DNA of 7,681 nucleotides from contig JASHTQ010000598.1 of NCBI GenBank assembly GCA_030040475.1, positions 1 to 7,681 on the forward strand. The letters run 5' to 3'. The position numbers and the translations under genes are program-made. This document shows positions 4,562 to 7,681 of this stretch, piece by piece. The DNA comes from Streptosporangiaceae bacterium (GTDB lineage Bacteria; Actinomycetota; Actinomycetes; Streptosporangiales; Streptosporangiaceae). The notes under the pieces were generated by a model, which ran no database searches, was not told the DNA's origin, and saw nothing but the letters and a program-made list of their open reading frames with translations. How positions within the stretch are numbered: the stretch's first letter is position 1; each line of letters starts with the position of its first letter.

Positions 4562-5230
4562 ATGCCAATGGAAACTGTCAGCATACGCGAACTGCGCGGC
4601 ACTGCCCTGCGCGATCGCGCCCGCGAAGGCAAGCCGCTGGCGATTACCAACTACCGGGTCGTGATCGGCGTCGTCATTCCGGTGGTGCCTGCCTGGGTCG
4701 AGCACCTCGTCCGCTACAACTGGTCGCACGTGCAGAAGAGCATTGACGAGGCCGAGGACGCGATGGCCGACGGCAAGCCGATGACCTCACTGCCCGACGC
4801 GAGCGCCGAGGCGGAAGGCCCCCGATCCGGCGCGCCAAGGCCCGCGGTGCCGCTTGTCGCGGATCTGGTGGGCGAGACCGTGGTGCAGACGCCGCGGAGC
4901 AAGGAAACCCTCGAGCGGCTGCAGGCGGCGCTGAACCCGGCCGACCGGGAGAACGGCCCGGCCGGTCATCCGGCGCAGCGCGTCGTACGCATCGGCGATC
5001 TAACCGCCGAAATGATCGAAAAGGCAGGTCAGGACCGTCGGACGCTGGCGATTACGCATGACAGGGAGCTGATCGGGATAATCATCCCCGTTACCCAGAG
5101 CCTGGTGCAGTTCCTGATCGATCAGAGCATTTCCCGCGTGGTGCACAACATCGGCCTTGCCGAGAAAGAACTGGGGACCCACGAGAAGATGACCGCGCTG
5201 CACCCGCGGGTCCCGCCGCAATCCGGGTGA
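4562..5230 (+). CDS. Tandem double Phd/YefM-like protein
   Basis: The 222-aa product contains two copies of one fold. Residues 6-77 and 142-213 align without a gap over 72 positions with 23 identities. Each copy reads V-x-I-x-[DE]-L, then a helix, then LAIT-x-x-R-x-x-I-G-x-x-IPV, then a long amphipathic helix and M-T-x-L. This is the beta-alpha-beta pattern of Phd/YefM antitoxins, where the strand I-T-x-x-G/R-x-x-x-A/G-x-x-x-P is diagnostic. A Pro/Ala/Glu-rich linker (78-135) joins them. Phd proteins normally dimerise to bind DNA and use a C-terminal tail to block a toxin, so a fused pair could act as a single-chain dimer. The start may be ATG 4562 or ATG 4568; the Shine-Dalgarno site (GAAGAGAG) is weak. 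It ends 20 bp from the convergent gene on the other strand. An antitoxin or regulator role is inferred. Confidence 0.65.
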   Translation: MPMETVSIRELRGTALRDRAREGKPLAITNYRVVIGVVIPVVPAWVEHLVRYNWSHVQKSIDEAEDAMADGKPMTSLPDASAEAEGPRSGAPRPAVPLVADLVGETVVQTPRSKETLERLQAALNPADRENGPAGHPAQRVVRIGDLTAEMIEKAGQDRRTLAITHDRELIGIIIPVTQSLVQFLIDQSISRVVHNIGLAEKELGTHEKMTALHPRVPPQSG

Positions 5231-5250
5231 CCCGAGCGCCCAAATACGCC

Positions 5251-5706
5251 CTAGCCGTGGCCTTGCCCGAGCAGCCGTCCGAGCACTGCCCCGTCGGTAC
5301 GATCCAGATCGCCGGCCAGACCGCCGGGCCTGCGGCTGAACGCCATCTCGGCCGGCAGGACGTCGCTCACCAGGCGGCCGCAGTCATGAGTTGACCGGCC
5401 CTGTTCCTCCGCCAGCCGGTCGAGTTCGTCCTTGGTCAATTCGCGGTGGACGGCCGTATAGGCACGGAAGCTGAGCGGAGTCGCGGTGTAAACCACGACC
5501 GCCGTATCCTCCGTTTGTCCGGAGACGGGCTGCCCGGTGCGGTCAAACCGGATCTCGCTGCCGGCATTCGGCCCAGCCACCAGCTCCGTTTGCAGAACGC
5601 GTGCGAGAACGTCCCGGTCATCCGGATCGGATAGGGCATCGATGCTTCGGCTTGCGGCCGGCCCGAGCACCACTTCATAGGCGCAGGACAGTCCGTTATG
5701 TGTCAT
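5251..5706 (-). CDS. Hypothetical protein, weakly RelE/ParE-like
   Basis: This 151-aa protein starts at ATG 5706-5704, with GGGGAG (5720-5715) at 8 nt. The N-terminus YEVVLGPAASRSIDALSDPD, followed by the helix DRDVLARVLQTELVAGPNAG, resembles the opening strand and two helices of RelE/ParE-fold toxins, in which a Y-x-V-x-x-x-P-x-A-x-x-x-L pattern and an L-x-x-x-P-x-x-G turn are usual. The following strands (DTAVVVYTATPLSFRAYTAV) could complete the sheet. The helix ELTKDELDRLAEEQGR and the segment PAEMAFSRRP come next, and the last 25 residues are Gly/Leu/Arg-rich. The catalytic basic residues of RelE cannot be placed with confidence, so toxin activity is a guess. It faces the double Phd-like gene tail to tail rather than sharing an operon. 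Confidence 0.5.
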   Translation of the reverse strand: MTHNGLSCAYEVVLGPAASRSIDALSDPDDRDVLARVLQTELVAGPNAGSEIRFDRTGQPVSGQTEDTAVVVYTATPLSFRAYTAVHRELTKDELDRLAEEQGRSTHDCGRLVSDVLPAEMAFSRRPGGLAGDLDRTDGAVLGRLLGQGHG

Positions 5707-5884
5707 TTATCCCACTCCCCCCACGAGGCTCTCCCGCTAGCCCCGCCTATGACGGCAGAATAAGCCATTCGGGGTAACTGGAACATAATGATCGACATAT
5801 TAGGCAAGGGCATCTACAGAGGAAAAATGCCATAAAAGTCCGAAAAGTTATACTATGCCCGGCCCGTAGCCGCTGGCCGGCCGG

Positions 5885-5932
5885 CCGGCCGACCAGGCAG
5901 TCGGCCAGCCGGCCGACCAGGCAGTCGGCCAG
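5885..5932. repeat. Perfect 24-bp tandem duplication, each unit a hairpin
   Basis: Units 5885-5908 and 5909-5932 are identical. Each contains GGCCGAC and GTCGGCC arms (7 bp) around a CAGGCA loop. A CCGGCC run precedes them and further GGCC motifs follow. They could fold as two adjacent stem-loops and act as a terminator insulating adnB from leftward sequence, or as a protein-binding repeat. Confidence 0.7.
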
Positions 5933-5999
5933 GCGGCCGTGCCCGGACGCGTCGCCCCTTGCCGCGGCCAGGTACCGAGCTGGCAGAACGCGCCGCGAA

Positions 6000-6022
6000 A
6001 TGTCGGTGGCATCTGCTGGAAT
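6000..6022 (+). promoter_or_regulatory. PafBC/RecA-NDp-type DNA-damage promoter for adnB
   Basis: The sequence a-TGTCGGTG (6000-6008), then 8 nt, then TGGAAT (6017-6022) matches the consensus I recall for the RecA-independent DNA-damage promoter of actinobacteria (TTGTCRGTG-N8-TANNNT). It agrees at 8 of 9 positions in the upstream box and 2 of 3 fixed positions in the -10. A -10 ending at 6022 places the transcription start at about 6029, the G of the GTG start codon. Confidence 0.55.
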
Positions 6023-6028
6023 GCCATC

Positions 6029-7681
6029 GTGAGCACGGTCATGTACAGCCCGGCGCAGCTGGCCAGGCTGCTCCGGCTGCCGGAGCCGACGGCGGAGCAG
6101 GCGGCGGTGATAGCCGCGCCGCTCGGGCCGCTCGCGGTCATCGCGGGGGCCGGCTCGGGCAAGAGCGAGACGATGGCGGCCCGCCTGGTCTGGCTGGTCG
6201 CCAACGGCCTGGTCCGGCCGGACCGGGTGCTCGGCCTCACGTTCACGCGGAAGGCCGCGGCCGAGTTCGCCGACCGGGTCCGGTCCCGCCTGACCCGGCT
6301 TCGCCGGGCCGACCTCGAGAGCGCTCCCGCGACCGCCGGCGGCGCCGACTCCGACGACCCGTTCGGCGGTGACCCGGTGATCGGCACCTACCACGCCTAC
6401 GCCGGCCGGCTGGTCGCCGACAACGCGCTGCGCGAGGGCCTCGAGCCGTCCCTCCGCCTCATCACCCCCGCGCTGTCCTGGCAGCTGGCGGCGGGGATCG
6501 TGGCCGCCTACGAGGGGCCGATGGACCAGATCACCTGGACCCCGCAGACGGTGACCGCGGCCGTGCTCGAGCTGGCCGGCGACCTCACCGAGCACCTGCG
6601 CGAGCCCGGCGACGTGACCGCGCTTGGCTGGTGGCTCAACGCCGAGCTCGAGGCGCTGCCGGGCCGCGCGCCACCCGCCGTTCGGAAAATAATAGAAACG
6701 CAGCGCGCGCGGGAGCAGCTGCTGCCGATGGTGGAGCGGTACGCGGCGGCCAAGGCGGCCCGTGAGGTGCTCGACTACTCCGACCAGGTGGCCCTCGCGG
6801 CGCGGATCGCGACCAGGCACCCGGAGGTCGGCGCGGGGGAGCGCGCCCGCTACCAGGTGGTGCTGCTCGATGAGTACCAGGACACCAGCCACGCCCAGCT
6901 GGTGCTGCTGCGGACGCTGTTCGGCGGCGGGCACCCGGTGACCGCGGTCGGCGACCCGTGCCAGTCCATCTACGGCTGGCGCGGCGCGAGCGCGGGCAAC
7001 CTGCGCCGGTTCCTCGTCGACTTCCCCGTGGTCGCCCCCGGCCGCCCCTTCGGCGCCTCGGCCCCGTCGGGTCCCGCCCCCGTGCTGAAGCTGAGCACCA
7101 GCTTCAGGAACTCCGGCCGTGTCCTCGACACGGCCGCCGTCATCCAGGCCGAGCTGCGCTACGAGGCGCCCGAGGTGCCCAGGCTGACCTCCGCGCCCGA
7201 CCGGACCGAGCGCGGCGCGGTCGCCTGCGCCCTGCTGCCCACCGTCCTCGACGAGGCCGAGTGGGTCGCCGCCCAGGTAGCCGCGCTGCTCGAGGCCGAG
7301 CGGGGCTGCGCCCCGGACCGAAGCCCCTGGCCGGACGGGCGGTCCGCCGGGGTCCGCCCCTCGGACGTCGCGGTGCTGTGCCGCAAGCGGGCGCAGTTCG
7401 TGCCGCTGCGCCGCGCCATCGAGGCCCGCGGCATCCCGGTCGAGGTCGTCGGGCTCGGCGGCCTGCTCGTCGTGCCCGAGGTCCAGGACGTGGTCGCCAC
7501 GCTCGCGGTCCTGCACGACGCCAGCGCCTCGGACTCCCTCGCCCGCCTGCTCACCGGCCCCCGCTGGCGCATAGGCCCCCGTGATCTGGTCGCCCTGGGC
7601 CGGCGCGCCCGCGCCCTGGCCCGCGGCGAGCCTCCGCCCGCCGCCGACGCCCCCGTCCCCGTGGCCCCCGCCGCCGACGCC
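6029..7681 (+). CDS. adnB: AdnB-like UvrD-family helicase-nuclease subunit (partial, C-terminus outside window)
   Basis: Residues 1-551 are present. The sequence has the SF1A helicase motifs in order: Q motif PTAEQAAVI (20-28), Walker A GAGSGKS (40-46), motif Ia LGLTFTRKAA, motif Ib GTYHAYAGRL, Walker B LLDEYQD (D281, E282), motif III VGDPCQSIYGWRG (D309) and motif IV LSTSFRN (R360). Further segments LTGPRWRIGPRDL and IPVEVVGLGGLL also match mycobacterial AdnB as I recall it. AdnAB is the actinobacterial counterpart of RecBCD/AddAB, resecting double-strand breaks; AdnB is the lead motor and carries a C-terminal RecB-like nuclease, which would lie beyond the window. GTG 6029 was chosen over ATG 6041 because it fits leaderless initiation from the motif at 6000-6022; no good Shine-Dalgarno site is present. 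The final residues are a Pro/Ala-rich insert. adnA, normally directly upstream, is absent here. Two adjacent rare ATA codons occur at 6689-6694. Confidence 0.88.
   Translation, partial: MSTVMYSPAQLARLLRLPEPTAEQAAVIAAPLGPLAVIAGAGSGKSETMAARLVWLVANGLVRPDRVLGLTFTRKAAAEFADRVRSRLTRLRRADLESAPATAGGADSDDPFGGDPVIGTYHAYAGRLVADNALREGLEPSLRLITPALSWQLAAGIVAAYEGPMDQITWTPQTVTAAVLELAGDLTEHLREPGDVTALGWWLNAELEALPGRAPPAVRKIIETQRAREQLLPMVERYAAAKAAREVLDYSDQVALAARIATRHPEVGAGERARYQVVLLDEYQDTSHAQLVLLRTLFGGGHPVTAVGDPCQSIYGWRGASAGNLRRFLVDFPVVAPGRPFGASAPSGPAPVLKLSTSFRNSGRVLDTAAVIQAELRYEAPEVPRLTSAPDRTERGAVACALLPTVLDEAEWVAAQVAALLEAERGCAPDRSPWPDGRSAGVRPSDVAVLCRKRAQFVPLRRAIEARGIPVEVVGLGGLLVVPEVQDVVATLAVLHDASASDSLARLLTGPRWRIGPRDLVALGRRARALARGEPPPAADAPVPVAPAADA

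Larger units (their letters stand above)
5707..6028. other. Intergenic region between the RelE-like gene and adnB
   Basis: No supported gene lies here. From 5745 to 5860 the DNA is unusually AT-rich and holds a TATACT hexamer (5850-5855), two AAAAGT direct repeats 9 bp apart and GGCAT/ATGCC arms, but no convincing -35 partner in either direction. From 5870 it becomes GC-rich, with GGCC runs and the 24-bp tandem repeat. The last 30 bp carry the adnB promoter motif. No adnA remnant is visible. Confidence 0.6.

Noticed and set aside
5205..5236. Short CGGGT/ACCCG pairings near the convergent gene ends, considered as a terminator
   Set aside because: The arms are only about 5 bp and no stable hairpin is formed.
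5845..5860. TATACT hexamer as the adnB promoter
   Set aside because: No recognisable -35 at 16-18 bp, and it would leave a 170-nt leader without a Shine-Dalgarno site; the motif at 6000-6022 fits better.
5747..7516. 589-codon open frame on the minus strand
   Set aside because: It lies opposite adnB, whose helicase motifs are unambiguous; the reverse translation is low-complexity.

Overview
The window is from a high-GC actinomycete. Coding stretches use G or C at nearly every third position, and the best start sites carry GGAGG-type Shine-Dalgarno sequences. The partial gene at the right end matches the mycobacterial/streptomycete AdnB helicase-nuclease as I remember that family. I cannot fix the genus; a Streptosporangiales-like actinomycete is plausible but is a guess. 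Most of the rest is accessory or poorly characterised sequence.

Left edge (1-480): one or two small overlapping reading frames run leftward off the window, behind a recognisable promoter (322-350). A second promoter (381-409) fires rightward from the same AT-richer block. Rightward cluster (535-2162): a ribbon-helix-helix (RHH) DNA-binding protein, a GC-rich structured spacer, a 76-aa single-pass membrane protein, a low-complexity Pro/Ala/Arg frame and an Ala-rich helical protein. The last three overlap head to tail (ATGA and a 7-nt overlap), which looks like translational coupling. Two strong hairpins (806-841 and 1993-2039) lie within nominal reading frames near where conserved protein sequence appears to end.

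Centre (2073-3950, minus): a 625-aa protein with a Cro/C1-like helix-turn-helix at the N-terminus and about 500 residues of helical sequence of unknown role. It is divergent from a rightward unit (promoter 4079-4107) holding a 59-aa basic protein and a 222-aa protein made of two tandem Phd/YefM-like folds. A 12-bp palindrome with a degenerate second copy 19 bp downstream sits at the expected start of transcription of that unit. A leftward 151-aa protein with weak RelE/ParE character converges on it 20 bp away, so the pair may be a non-canonical toxin-antitoxin-like module.

Right end (6029-7681): the first 551 codons of adnB. It has no Shine-Dalgarno sequence. Instead a PafBC/RecA-NDp-like promoter motif (6000-6022) is placed so that transcription would begin on the GTG start codon, which predicts a DNA-damage-inducible leaderless mRNA. 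The expected partner gene adnA is not immediately upstream.

No tRNA, rRNA, CRISPR array or insertion sequence was recognised.
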